Positions 7,641 to 15,725 of a stretch of 37,998 nt of DNA are shown one piece after another; within the stretch, counting starts at the first letter, position 1; the number at the start of each line of letters is the position of its first letter. Made by a program: the position numbers and the translations under genes. The DNA comes from an uncultured Solirubrobacteraceae bacterium. GTDB lineage: Bacteria > Actinomycetota > Thermoleophilia > Solirubrobacterales > Solirubrobacteraceae. The stretch spans positions 1 to 37,998 of the forward strand of contig CADCVR010000008.1 in the NCBI GenBank assembly GCA_902806205.1, given 5' to 3'. The notes beneath the pieces were generated by a model. That model searched no databases, was not told the origin of the DNA, and saw only the letters and a list, made by a program, of their open reading frames with translations.

Positions 7641-8791
7641 CAGAGCGGGAGCCTCGCATGGACGCGCCAGGAGCCGTCGGCCTGGTGGCCGGCGTCGAGC
7701 CGGCCGCCGAGCGCCGTGGCGCGCTCGGTCATCCCGCGCAACCCGTTGCCGGAGCCCGCCTCCACCGGCCGGCCCACCGGCGTGAGCGCGGCGCCGTCGT
7801 CCTCGACGGTGACCTCGACGGCTTCACCGCCGACCTCGACGGTGATGGTCGCTCGCCTGGCGCCCGCATGCCTGAGGATGTTCGTGGCCGCCTCCTGCAC
7901 GATCCGGAAGGCCGCGGCACCGACCGCGGGAGGAACGCGGTCCTGGTGACCCTCGATCGCCACGTCGACGGCGATGCCGGCCCCGCGCAGCGGCGCCGCC
8001 AGCCCGGCCAGCCCCGACAGCCCCTCGGTCGGCCGCAGGGGCGCCGGAGCGTCGTCGTCGCGCAGCAGGCCGAGCGTCCGCGCCAGATCGGTCAACGCCG
8101 CGTCCGAGGCGTCCTTGATCGCCCGCAGCGCGGTTCCGGCCTGCTCCGGGCGGCGGTCGAGGACATGGGCGGCCGTGCCGGCCTGCACGCTGATCGCCAC
8201 CATCGCGTGGGCGACGACGTCATGCACCTCCTGGGCGATGCGCAGCCGCTCCTCGGCGACCATGCGCAGCGCCTCGGCGTGCTGCTCACGCTCCCGCTCG
8301 GCCTCCCGGGCGAGCGTCGCCTCGCGGAAGGCGCGGCGCGCGCGCACGGCGTCGCCCGTCGCGACGGCCAGCAGCAGCACGACGCCGTTGAGCAGGGCGT
8401 CGTGCCACTCGGCGCCCTCGTCGACGTATGGGGCAACGGCGCCGACCGTCGCCGCGACGACGACGACCGCCGTCAGCGCCGAGCGCACGCGATCGCCCGT
8501 GACGGCCACGGAGTAGGCGCAGACGATGAGCGGCACCGCGACGACGTCGTACGGGGTGAGCGTCGCCAGGCAGGCGAAGACCCCGCCCACGATCGTCACC
8601 AGCGCGAGCTGCGGCGCGCTGCGACGCCACAGCAGCGGCCCCGTGGCCAACGCGACCGCTCCGATGGCCGCCACCGTGACCTCGCCTTCGTCGCGGATCA
8701 GGCCGTCGGCGATCAGCAGGGCGGCGAGGCCCGCCACGAGCGGCAGCTCGCGCCGATCCGCTCCGGCGACTGCTGTCTGCCACCACCTCAC
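7640..8791 (-). CDS. NarL-type (HisKA_3) sensor histidine kinase
   Basis: A 383-residue membrane kinase. Residues about 15-150 hold four to six hydrophobic helices with little extracytoplasmic sequence, so it probably senses within the membrane. A coiled-coil linker (EREREQHAEALRMVAEERLR) leads to the dimerisation box EVHDVVAHAMVAISVQAG with the phosphorylated His near residue 190. The ATPase domain has the N box RIVQEAATNILRHAGA, and glycine-rich boxes VTVEDDG and GSGNGLRGM. The GTG at 8791 overlaps the stop of the upstream response regulator (GTGA), and its own stop overlaps the downstream regulator, so all three are coupled. Confidence 0.92.
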   Translation of the reverse strand: MRWWQTAVAGADRRELPLVAGLAALLIADGLIRDEGEVTVAAIGAVALATGPLLWRRSAPQLALVTIVGGVFACLATLTPYDVVAVPLIVCAYSVAVTGDRVRSALTAVVVVAATVGAVAPYVDEGAEWHDALLNGVVLLLAVATGDAVRARRAFREATLAREAEREREQHAEALRMVAEERLRIAQEVHDVVAHAMVAISVQAGTAAHVLDRRPEQAGTALRAIKDASDAALTDLARTLGLLRDDDAPAPLRPTEGLSGLAGLAAPLRGAGIAVDVAIEGHQDRVPPAVGAAAFRIVQEAATNILRHAGARRATITVEVGGEAVEVTVEDDGAALTPVGRPVEAGSGNGLRGMTERATALGGRLDAGHQADGSWRVHARLPL

Positions 8792-9421
8792 GTCGCAACC
8801 GTACCCGGCGGTGGCCCTGCCCTCGGCCAGGCCGGTGGACGCGGGATGAGACGCTGGAGCACGGCCTCGATGCGGCGCCCGACCTCGCTCGGCGCCATGC
8901 GCAGCGCCTCGGCGATCCCGGTCACCGGCGTGTCGACCAGCTGCATCGCCGCGATCGCCCGGTCCGGCGGCTCGAGGTGGGCGAGAACGCGGCCGCGCGC
9001 GAAGGGGTCGAGACGCTCGTGACGGGCGCCGGGCTCGCCGGCGGCTCGAATGGTGTCCAGCAGCGCCAGCCGGCGCTCTCCCTTTCCGACCGTGGCGGTG
9101 ACGCCGGCGAGCGCGGCGGCCACGGTGAGCTCGTCGCTGCGCGCCGCGGTGTGCAGCACCACGCGCGGCGCCTCGTCCAGTGACGACAGCAAGGCGGCCA
9201 GGCAGGGCAAGCCCGTCCCGACCCGGGTGGTGCAGGTCGATGAGGAGCACGTCCGGTCGCGCCGCTCGCAGCAGGGGCCACAGGTCGTCCTCGCCGGCCG
9301 CGTCGCCGACGTGCCGGAGGTCGGGCGTCGACTCGACGATGGCCCGCACGCCGGCGCGGACCGCCGGGTGGTCGTCGAGGACGGCGACGCGCAACGGAAG
9401 CGGTCCGACGGGCGAGATCAC
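8788..9421 (-). pseudogene. Second NarL-type response regulator, frameshifted
   Basis: From the ATG at 9421 the frame reads LRVAVLDDHPAVRAGVRAIV then PDVLLIDLHHPGRDGL, a normal receiver with phospho-Asp near residue 62. At about 9208-9215 (GGGACGGGCTTGCC) the frame breaks. The neighbouring frame continues the same protein: CLAALLSSLDEAPRVVLHTA, then a degenerate C-terminal helix-turn-helix (DRAIAAMQLVDTPVTGIAEA) down to the stop at 8788. Both ends keep exact four-base overlaps (ATGA with dedA, GTGA with the kinase), so the operon design is undisturbed. A sequencing error, a recent mutation or recoding could explain this. The HTH is unusually divergent from LuxR consensus. Confidence 0.75.
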
Positions 9422-10143
9422 GAGCTCTGGATCCTGGTCTCGGGGGCCGATCCGTCGTCGGCCGCGAGGCGGGTCTTCGGGCTCCTCCTCGAGCGGTGCG
9501 CGGGCGCTCGACCCGCCACCATCGAGGCGACGGCACCCAGGAGCGCAATGCCGATCAGCACGAGCGTGACCGTGCTCCCGGTGCTGGCGAACGACTCGGA
9601 GAACAGGAAGCCGGCGAGCGTGAAGGTCGTCGCCCAGACGAAGGTGCCGGCGACGCTGAAGGGCACGAACCGCCGCAGGGGGTAGCCCGAGGCGTCCGCG
9701 ACGAAGGGCGTCAGCGCCCGCAGGACGCCGACGAAGCGGGCGAGCACGACCGCGCGACCACCGAACCGCACGAAGAACCGCTCGACGCGCAGGAGCTGCA
9801 GGTCGCCGATGCCCAGGCGGCGGCCGTGGCGCTCGAGGAACGGTCGTCCTAGTCGCCGACCGATCAGGAAGCTCACGCAGTCACCGGCCAGGGCCGCCAG
9901 CCAGACCAGGCCGATGAGCGGCACGAGCGCGACGCCGCCTCGCTCGGCGACGACCCCGCCGACGAGGACGGCCGTCTCGCCGGGGACGATCAGCCCGACG
10001 AACGCTCCGGTCTCCACGAAAGCGAGCGCCGGCACCAGCAGGTACGCCCAGGCACCGAGGGAGGCGCTCAGTCCCTCGAGGAGGCCGCCGACGTCGGGCA
10101 GCTGGACCGATCCGGTCAGGACGGCCACGCCCGCGAGCGCCAC
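9418..10143 (-). CDS. DedA family membrane protein
   Basis: A 241-residue polytopic membrane protein of the DedA/SNARE-associated family, implicated in flipping undecaprenyl phosphate and other lipids and in envelope stress tolerance. Diagnostic segments are LVPALAFVETGAFVGLIVPG, FLIGRRLGRPFLERHG, and FVGVLRALTPFVADASG, holding the conserved Glu, the FxGR-type arginines and the arginine-rich re-entrant loop. The C-terminal tail is polar. The GTG at 10143 has no clear ribosome site and the hydrophobic sequence begins about 9 residues earlier in frame, so a non-standard start slightly upstream is possible. It heads the operon with two regulators and a kinase. Confidence 0.88.
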   Translation of the reverse strand: MALAGVAVLTGSVQLPDVGGLLEGLSASLGAWAYLLVPALAFVETGAFVGLIVPGETAVLVGGVVAERGGVALVPLIGLVWLAALAGDCVSFLIGRRLGRPFLERHGRRLGIGDLQLLRVERFFVRFGGRAVVLARFVGVLRALTPFVADASGYPLRRFVPFSVAGTFVWATTFTLAGFLFSESFASTGSTVTLVLIGIALLGAVASMVAGRAPAHRSRRSPKTRLAADDGSAPETRIQSS

Positions 10144-10232
10144 GACCGCCGCCGACGCCAGGAGGGCGCCGGCGGGTCCTTGCGTGGTGTTCGTGTTTGC
10201 AGCGATGCCTCGCAGCTTGTCGCCGAGGGCCC

Positions 10233-10282
10233 GATCCGTCGTCGGCCATGCGATGGGTTCGGTGCTACCTCCAGCGATGTAG
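10233..10282 (-). promoter_or_regulatory. Promoter module upstream of dedA
   Basis: On the plus strand GATCCGTCGTCGGCC (10233-10247) is followed by an imperfect 18-bp dyad CTACCTC-CAGC-GATGTAG (10265-10282). The identical 15-mer and a perfect 18-bp dyad with nearly the same separation (32 versus 33 bases between their left ends) stand upstream of the MMPL gene. This suggests that both genes of the locus answer to the same regulator. Confidence 0.5.
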
Positions 10283-10345
10283 GCCCGCCTGCCGACGTGC
10301 GTGGCGCCCTCGGCGCCCGGACTCCTCCGAGCGAGGGCACGCGGC

Positions 10346-10351
10346 TACCCT
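10346..10351 (+). promoter_or_regulatory. -10 element of a leaderless promoter
   Basis: TACCCT ends six bases before the GTG at 10358, the spacing seen at leaderless actinomycete genes where transcription starts on the first codon. No ribosome site lies in front of that GTG. Confidence 0.5.
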
Positions 10352-10357
10352 GCGTCC

Positions 10358-10807
10358 GTGACCGGACACTGGCTGGGGACCGACGTCCCGCTGCACGCTC
10401 AACACGAGCGCAGCGCGGGCATGGGCCTGCATCTCTGCGCGATCGTGCAGCGAGGATCCGATTCCCGCGGCGAGCACGTCGAGATCGTCAACGACGGCGA
10501 CGCGCCTGTCCCCGTGACGGGGCTCGAGTTGACCGACTGCTGCGGGCAGCAGCACGAGCACGTCTACTCGTTTCCGCCCGGCACCGACGACAGCGCGCTC
10601 GAGCTCGCGGCCGGCCGCACCGCCTACGTCTTCAGCGGCACGGGAAGGACGGAGCGCACGCCCTCCGGCGACCTGATCCTGTTCGCCGGCCTGCCGGTGC
10701 CCGTCTGGAACGACACATCGCATGTCGCGTACCTGCGGCGCCCGGATGGCAAGATCGTCGACTCGATGCACGTCGGGCGTCCCCCGCGCCACCCCGACGG
10801 TCACTAG
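10358..10807 (+). CDS. Lamin-tail-domain-like protein
   Basis: A 149-residue soluble protein with no signal peptide. The core, about residues 22-145, reads as a lamin tail domain, an Ig-like beta sandwich: LHLCAIVQRGSDSRGEHVEI, VNDGDAPVPVTGLELTD, a middle YSFPPGTDDSALELAAGRTA strand set, and the closing WNDTSHVAYLRRPDGKIVDS. Such domains are usually attached to secreted nucleases or other enzymes; here it stands alone. A pair of cysteines (DCC) is present. The start is set at the GTG at 10358 by the -10 box; an ATG at 10421 would still keep the domain. Its function is not predictable from the sequence. Confidence 0.6.
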   Translation: MTGHWLGTDVPLHAQHERSAGMGLHLCAIVQRGSDSRGEHVEIVNDGDAPVPVTGLELTDCCGQQHEHVYSFPPGTDDSALELAAGRTAYVFSGTGRTERTPSGDLILFAGLPVPVWNDTSHVAYLRRPDGKIVDSMHVGRPPRHPDGH

Positions 10808-10849
10808 CGAGCGCCGCACCAGGCGGGACTTCGACGCCCCCGGCCGGTA

Positions 10850-10870
10850 GGAGGTCGGCCCGCCGCCTCC
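10850..10870. terminator. Hairpin between convergent genes
   Basis: GGAGGTCGGC and GCCGCCTCC pair over nine bases with one bulged T and a very short loop. It lies between the ends of the lamin-tail gene (plus strand) and the TetR gene (minus strand), so it could stop both transcripts. No T tract is seen. Confidence 0.35.
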
Positions 10871-10872
10871 AG

Positions 10873-11487
10873 TCAGCTGGTCTTCTGCGGACGCGCGGCG
10901 CGAAGCTCGGTGAAGGCGGCAGTCAGCGCGGTTCGCATCGGAGCGATGTCCCGGTGGATCGTGGAGAGCAGGTAACCACCCTGGATGGCGGCCAGCGTCG
11001 CCTCGGCCAGGATCTGCGGTCGGGCCGAGTCGTCGAGCGCACCACGGGCTTGCATCGCCGCGAAGGCACGGGCGAGTGCGGTCTCCCAGCGTGAGAACGC
11101 ATCTGCGACCCGGCCTTGCATCAAGCGGTCGCCCGCGCTCAGCTCGATCGAGAGTGAACCGACCGGACAGCCCTTGAAGCCGCGCTCCTCCTGGCCCTCG
11201 AGCAGCGCGTCGAACCAGCTGCGTATGCCCCTCCACGTATCGACACGGAACTCCCCGAGCTCGCCCAGAACGGTCATGAGCTGATACTCCAGAACAGCCG
11301 CCACCAGTTCGTCCTTGCTCGAGAAGTAGTGGTAGAACTGGCTCTTCCCGGAACGCGACTCGGCGAGGACGTCCTCCAGGCCCGTCGCTCGCACGCCGCG
11401 TTCGTACATGAGCGCCGCGGCCACCTCGATGATCGCGCCCTTGCGCTCCCTTCCACGCGCCGTCTTGGGTCCGGTCTCAGAGGTCAA
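10873..11487 (-). CDS. TetR family transcriptional regulator
   Basis: A 204-residue repressor. The N-terminal helix-turn-helix is KGAIIEVAAALMYERGVRAT, then GLEDVLAESRSGKSQFYHYF, with the usual 'YHYFSSKDEL' end. The C-terminal ligand domain includes FKGCPVGSLSIELSAGD, typical of the AcrR-like TetR_C group whose members often respond to small electrophiles or toxic compounds. The start is taken as the TTG at 11487; no better start precedes the HTH in frame. It is divergent from the DUF4383 gene, with a perfect 20-bp palindrome between them, so autoregulation and control of the neighbour are likely. Confidence 0.88.
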   Translation of the reverse strand: MTSETGPKTARGRERKGAIIEVAAALMYERGVRATGLEDVLAESRSGKSQFYHYFSSKDELVAAVLEYQLMTVLGELGEFRVDTWRGIRSWFDALLEGQEERGFKGCPVGSLSIELSAGDRLMQGRVADAFSRWETALARAFAAMQARGALDDSARPQILAEATLAAIQGGYLLSTIHRDIAPMRTALTAAFTELRAARPQKTS

Positions 11488-11518
11488 CGAGGCGGATCCC
11501 GACCCGTCAGGGCACGTG

Positions 11519-11538
11519 ACTGTACCGTACGGTACAGT
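11519..11538. promoter_or_regulatory. Perfect 20-bp palindrome, TetR operator
   Basis: ACTGTACCGTACGGTACAGT equals its own reverse complement over all 20 bases. It is 31 bases from the TetR start and 39 bases from the divergent GTG at 11578. A -10-like TACAGT lies inside it on each strand, so a bound repressor would block both promoters. Confidence 0.75.
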
Positions 11539-11577
11539 GCCGCCGGAAGGTCCAAGGGGTCGACCGGGAGCGGATAC

Positions 11578-11961
11578 GTGGTACGAGAATACGGCAGGGT
11601 CGTCGGGGTCACCGTGGTCTTGATCGGCGTCGTCGGGCTGCTGCTCGGCCAGAAGTCGCTGTTCGGCGCGTTGAACATCGACATCGCAGAGGATGTCATC
11701 CATCTGGTCACCGGCGGGCTGCTGGCCTACGTGGGCTTCGCCCGACGCGACGACGGTCTGGCTCGCGCGGTGGTCGGAGCCATCGGAGTCGTCTATGTCC
11801 TCGTCGGCGCGATCAGCTTCGCCGAACCCAACCCGCTCGGCCTGTTCCCCAGCGAGTACAGCGTGCTCGACAACCTCATCCACCTCACGCTCGGCGTGCT
11901 CGCGATCGCGGTGGCGTGGCTGTTGCCCCGCCGCAGCCAGACGACCGCCGGGACGACCTGA
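11578..11961 (+). CDS. DUF4383 family membrane protein
   Basis: A 127-residue protein with four hydrophobic helices (GVTVVLIGVVGLLLG, IHLVTGGLLAYVGF, AVVGAIGVVYVLVGAI, IHLTLGVLAIAVAWLL). The signature NPLGLFPSEYSVLDNLIHL matches DUF4383 proteins of actinobacteria, whose role is unknown. The GTG at 11578 follows GGGAG with a 7-base spacer. It is the first gene of a two-gene unit with the next membrane protein, 10 bases apart, and is divergent from the TetR repressor. Confidence 0.8.
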   Translation: MVREYGRVVGVTVVLIGVVGLLLGQKSLFGALNIDIAEDVIHLVTGGLLAYVGFARRDDGLARAVVGAIGVVYVLVGAISFAEPNPLGLFPSEYSVLDNLIHLTLGVLAIAVAWLLPRRSQTTAGTT

Positions 11962-11971
11962 AGGAGACTCA

Positions 11972-12415
11972 ATGGCCTTGACGACCACGGCGGCGCTGGC
12001 TAAAGGCGCCCTGGCGGGGCTGATCGGCACCGCGGCGATGACCGCCGCTCAGGCGGCGGAGATGCGGCTGAGCGGTCGCGAGCCCTCGCTGGTGCCCGGT
12101 CAGGTCGCCTCGAAGCTCCTGCGGCTGCAGCCCGAGGGCGACGACGAGATGTCGCGAATCTCGATGCGGATGCACTGGGCGCACGGTATGACGATGGGCG
12201 CCGTCCGCGCCTTGATCGGCCAGGGCGGCCTCGACGGCGGCTCTGCGGCGGCGACGCATTTCGCGCTGATGTGGGGCGGCGACGTCATGCTGTACAAGAC
12301 CCTCGGAATCGCGCCCTGGCCCTGGGAGTGGAGCCTCGAGGAGCTCACTCCGGACGTGCTCCACAAGGGCATCTACACGGTGGTCACGAGCGCCGCCTAT
12401 GAGCGTCTGACCTGA
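11972..12415 (+). CDS. Conserved membrane protein, function unknown
   Basis: A 147-residue protein that I do not assign firmly; it resembles small YagU/DUF1440-like membrane proteins. Its ATG follows a strong AAGGAG. Features include an N-terminal helix KGALAGLIGTAAMTAAQAAE, a conserved-looking WAHGMTMGAVRALIG, a helix ATHFALMWGGDVMLYKTLGI, and a Trp-rich turn APWPWEWSLEELTPDVLHKG. It is transcribed with the DUF4383 gene and probably controlled by the same TetR operator. Confidence 0.75.
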   Translation: MALTTTAALAKGALAGLIGTAAMTAAQAAEMRLSGREPSLVPGQVASKLLRLQPEGDDEMSRISMRMHWAHGMTMGAVRALIGQGGLDGGSAAATHFALMWGGDVMLYKTLGIAPWPWEWSLEELTPDVLHKGIYTVVTSAAYERLT

Positions 12416-12430
12416 TCGGTGGCGGCTGCG

Positions 12431-12451
12431 TTCGGCGATCGCGTCGCCGAA
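12431..12451. terminator. Hairpin between convergent genes
   Basis: TTCGGCGA-TCGCG-TCGCCGAA is a perfect 8-bp stem with a 5-base loop, 16 bases after the plus-strand gene and 27 bases from the end of the minus-strand gene. It could serve both directions. Confidence 0.5.
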
Positions 12452-12477
12452 GAGCCCGCTCGACGTCGGCTCTGTGC

Positions 12478-12936
12478 TCAGAAGCGGCCGCCCGGCCAGG
12501 CCACGCCCGCGTAGCGCTCGAGGACCGGACCGGGCGGCGGCGTGACCGGGCAGAACAGATCGGTCCGCACGACGGTGCCGGGGAAGATCCGGGCGAACGG
12601 ATCCGCGCGCCAGTCGGCGGGTTCACGCGTCACCGTGATCGCGCCGCCGTAACACGACTCGTCCAGCGCCAGCGTCGTGAGGCAGACCAGCGCGTCTCCG
12701 AGCATCCCGATCCACCACGCGAGCGCGTCGCGGCGGACCTGCTGGACCTCCGGCTGGTCGAACTCGAGCATCGCGGAGGCGTCGGGGAGCGCGCAGACGT
12801 GGGCGTAGGCGCCGTGCACCGGCGTGCCCTGCACGCAGCGGGCGTCGATCATGAAGCGCCGCCCCGGGCCGGCGCCGGCGTGCAGCTCATGCCCGTCGAA
12901 GGCGAGATCCGCGGCACCGTCGGGAAGCTCGCTCAT
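12478..12936 (-). CDS. Hypothetical protein coupled to a peroxiredoxin
   Basis: A 152-residue soluble protein that I do not recognise. It has two Trp-rich segments (LAWWIGMLGDALVCLTTLAL and VAWPGGRF), five or so cysteines and no signal peptide. The first half (MIDARCVQGTPVHGAYAHVC) looks like a beta-rich fold. Its ATG overlaps the stop of the upstream thioredoxin-fold protein by four bases, so the two are made together and may act in the same redox function. Confidence 0.7.
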   Translation of the reverse strand: MSELPDGAADLAFDGHELHAGAGPGRRFMIDARCVQGTPVHGAYAHVCALPDASAMLEFDQPEVQQVRRDALAWWIGMLGDALVCLTTLALDESCYGGAITVTREPADWRADPFARIFPGTVVRTDLFCPVTPPPGPVLERYAGVAWPGGRF

Positions 12937-13430
12937 GCGCGGTCGAAGTCGTCGCGCACGGCGCGGGCGATCGCCCGCATGTCCCGGCGCAGATCCTCAG
13001 CCGTCGGGCGCCCCCAGTACCAGTAGCCGTCGTAGACGGCGTGAATGGTCAGGTCGGGGTGCAGGGTGAAGGCGGTCGGCCGGTAGGGCCGGTGGACGGT
13101 GTCGGTCGCCTCCAGAAGAGCGAGCCGCTCCAGCCATCGGCGCTCACCGTCGGACAGGAACACGAACCGCGCGCCGAGCCCGGCGCGGAAGGCGGCCTGC
13201 ACCTCCGGCGCGTCGATGCTGACCACGATGATGCGGGCGTAGGCGACCTCGAACTCGTCCTGCAGCGCCGTCACTTCGCGGAGGTGCCGCTGCTCCTTCG
13301 GACACCACCAGCCGCGCGAGAACAGCAGGGCGACGGGATCCCCGCCGGCGATCTCCGACAGCCGGCGCTGCCGGCCGGTGTGGTCGGGCAGGTCGAGGTC
13401 GGGGAACGGCCGGCCCGGCTCGAGCTTCAC
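12933..13430 (-). CDS. AhpC/TSA-type peroxiredoxin-like protein
   Basis: A 165-residue thioredoxin-fold protein. The opening KLEPGRPFPDLDLPDHTGR is the classic AhpC/TSA N-terminus. The active-site loop is FSRGWWCPKEQRHLRE. The peroxidatic Cys is kept, but the second Cys of the CxxC usual in this Prx-like subgroup is replaced (CPKE rather than CPYC), so it would work as a one-Cys enzyme or need another partner. The region VVSIDAPEVQAAFRAGLGAR matches the helix and strand after the active site. It is coupled by ATGA to the hypothetical gene downstream. Confidence 0.8.
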   Translation of the reverse strand: MKLEPGRPFPDLDLPDHTGRQRRLSEIAGGDPVALLFSRGWWCPKEQRHLREVTALQDEFEVAYARIIVVSIDAPEVQAAFRAGLGARFVFLSDGERRWLERLALLEATDTVHRPYRPTAFTLHPDLTIHAVYDGYWYWGRPTAEDLRRDMRAIARAVRDDFDRA

Positions 13431-13606
13431 CGGGTCACCCCCGGGTCACGCCAAGGTGTATGCGCACGACGGCCATCCTGCCCCATCGGCACCCGCGCGA
13501 GCGCGAGGATCGGCGTGTTCATGCTTCGGTAAGGCGGCAGCCTCTCGCCACCCGGCCCCGAGAACCGGCGTCGAAGAGCTCGATGCGCGCTCCGGGGTGC
13601 CGCCCC

Positions 13607-14832
13607 TCAGGTGCTCTGGGCGGCCGGCAGGCAGAAGCGCACGCACGCGCCGGTCTCCGACGGCTCGAACCAGATCCGTCCGCCGTGCGCCTCGACGATC
13701 GCCCGCGAGATCGCCAGACCGAGCCCGGCGCCGTCCTGGCTTCGGGAGCTGTCCCCGCGGAAGAAGGGCTCGAAGACCCGCTCGCGCTGGGCGTCGGGGA
13801 TGCCGCTGCCCGTGTCGGCCACCTCGACCTCGACGGTGCCGCCGACCCGTTTGGCCTTCACGGTCACGCTGCCGTCCGGCGGCGTGTGGCGGATCGCGTT
13901 CATGATCAGGTTGAAGAGGACGCGCTGGACCTTCTCGGGTTGGGCGATGGCGGCGGGGACCGTCGCGTCGCGCAGCGCGCGAACCGTGACCGTGTGCTCC
14001 TCGGCCGCGGGCTGCATCGCCGCCACGGTCTCCACGCAGAGCTCGTCGAGGTCGATCTGCTCCATCGTCCAGTCGAGGTCCCCGCGCTGCAGGCGCGTGA
14101 GCTCGAAGAGGTCGTCTATGAGCGCTCCGAGCGCTCGAACGTGGGTGCCCATGCGGGCGGCGTACTGCCGGCGGGTCGCGGTGTCGGCGATGTCGTCGTC
14201 GATCGCCTCGGCAAGCAGCCGCAGCGCGGTGATCGGCGTGCGGAGGTCGTGGGAGACGCCGGCCAGAAGCGTCTGGCGCGCGCGCTCCTCCTTGGCCAGC
14301 AGCGCCACCATCCCGTCGACCTCGGCGGCCAGCCGCGCGACCTCGTTGTCGCCGACGACTCCCGTGCGGACGTCGCGGCGTCCCTGGCCGGCGGCGCCGA
14401 GCGTGCCGCGGATCGCGTCGACGTCCGCGAGCGCTTCGCGCGCCAGCCGCTGGGCGGCCCACAGGCCGAGCGCGCTCGCGTAAGCCGCCAGGAGCACGGT
14501 GAGCACGGCGTCGTGGGTGCTGAGGAACATGAACGCGACGAAGAGCCCGACGCCCACGACCAGCTGCGCCGTCACGAGCGCCCCGAGCATTCCGGCCTGA
14601 CGGCGGAGCCCGCCGATGCGCGCGCGGCGCGCGACGAGCATCTGGGTGGCCAGGACCGTCGCGAGGCCGAGCCCGGCGAGGATGGCGAGCGTCGCCAGGG
14701 CGCCTGCGAGGTCGTCGGTCACCAGGACGACCGTGGCGGCGACCGCGGCGAGGGCGAGGGCGAGCACGAGCCCCGCCGGCGACGCGCGTACGCGCTCAGG
14801 AGTCCCCGCGGGGTCCACCGCCCGCGTGCTGT

Positions 14833-14836
<4 letters not shown>
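13607..14836 (-). CDS. Sensor histidine kinase (HisKA, OmpR-system type)
   Basis: A 409-residue membrane kinase. Residues 20-66 and 82-126 form two pairs of hydrophobic helices with very short external loops. A HAMP-like linker (RLAREALADVDAIRGTLG onward) leads to the phospho-acceptor box LLAGVSHDLRTPITALR with His near residue 196. The ATPase domain has the N box RVLFNLIMNAIRHTPPDGSV, VADTGSGIPDAQRERVFEPF, and GAGLGLAISRAIVEAHGG. The ATG overlaps the response regulator stop by four bases. No periplasmic sensor domain is present, so the signal is probably a membrane condition. Confidence 0.93.
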
Positions 14837-15537
<701 letters not shown>

Positions 15538-15588
15538 GGGGCCATGCTGGCAGGCCGACGCACGCCGACGACCACTCGGGCCACCCCG

Positions 15589-15605
15589 GTAAGCAACTTG
15601 TAAGC
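15589..15605 (-). promoter_or_regulatory. Direct repeat, probable response regulator box
   Basis: GTAAGC-AACTT-GTAAGC is a perfect hexamer repeat with an 11-base period (GCTTAC twice on the minus strand). Tandem sites one helical turn apart are the usual target of OmpR/PhoB-type dimers. It precedes the regulator gene at 15537. Confidence 0.5.
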
Positions 15606-15684
15606 CGAACGCGGGCGGAGGGGTCGGGCCTTCGGCGCGCCTCAGGCCATCTCTGGGGCCGCGCGCGGACAGTAGCCCGCGGTC

Positions 15685-15719
15685 TACGATCGGCTCCCAT
15701 GACCGGTCCCCGGATCTGA
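15685..15719 (+). promoter_or_regulatory. -10 box and six-codon leader ORF before yccF
   Basis: TACGAT (15685-15690) is followed after eight bases by ATG at 15699, which opens MTGPRI and stops at 15719. The stop codon region TGAGG (15717-15721) doubles as a ribosome site for the GTG at 15726. This would make a leaderless mini-ORF whose translation delivers ribosomes to the membrane protein gene. Confidence 0.4.
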
Positions 15720-15725
15720 GGCCGC

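Noticed and set aside
6856-7659. Upstream extension of the MMPL frame through the response regulator region
   Set aside because: The added residues are an out-of-frame reading of the NarL-type regulator, and a strong ribosome site marks GTG 6855.
9449-9463. Third copy of GATCCGTCGTCGGCC
   Set aside because: It lies in the dedA coding end, lacks the 18-bp dyad, and is not next to a start, so I treat it as coincidence or coding similarity.
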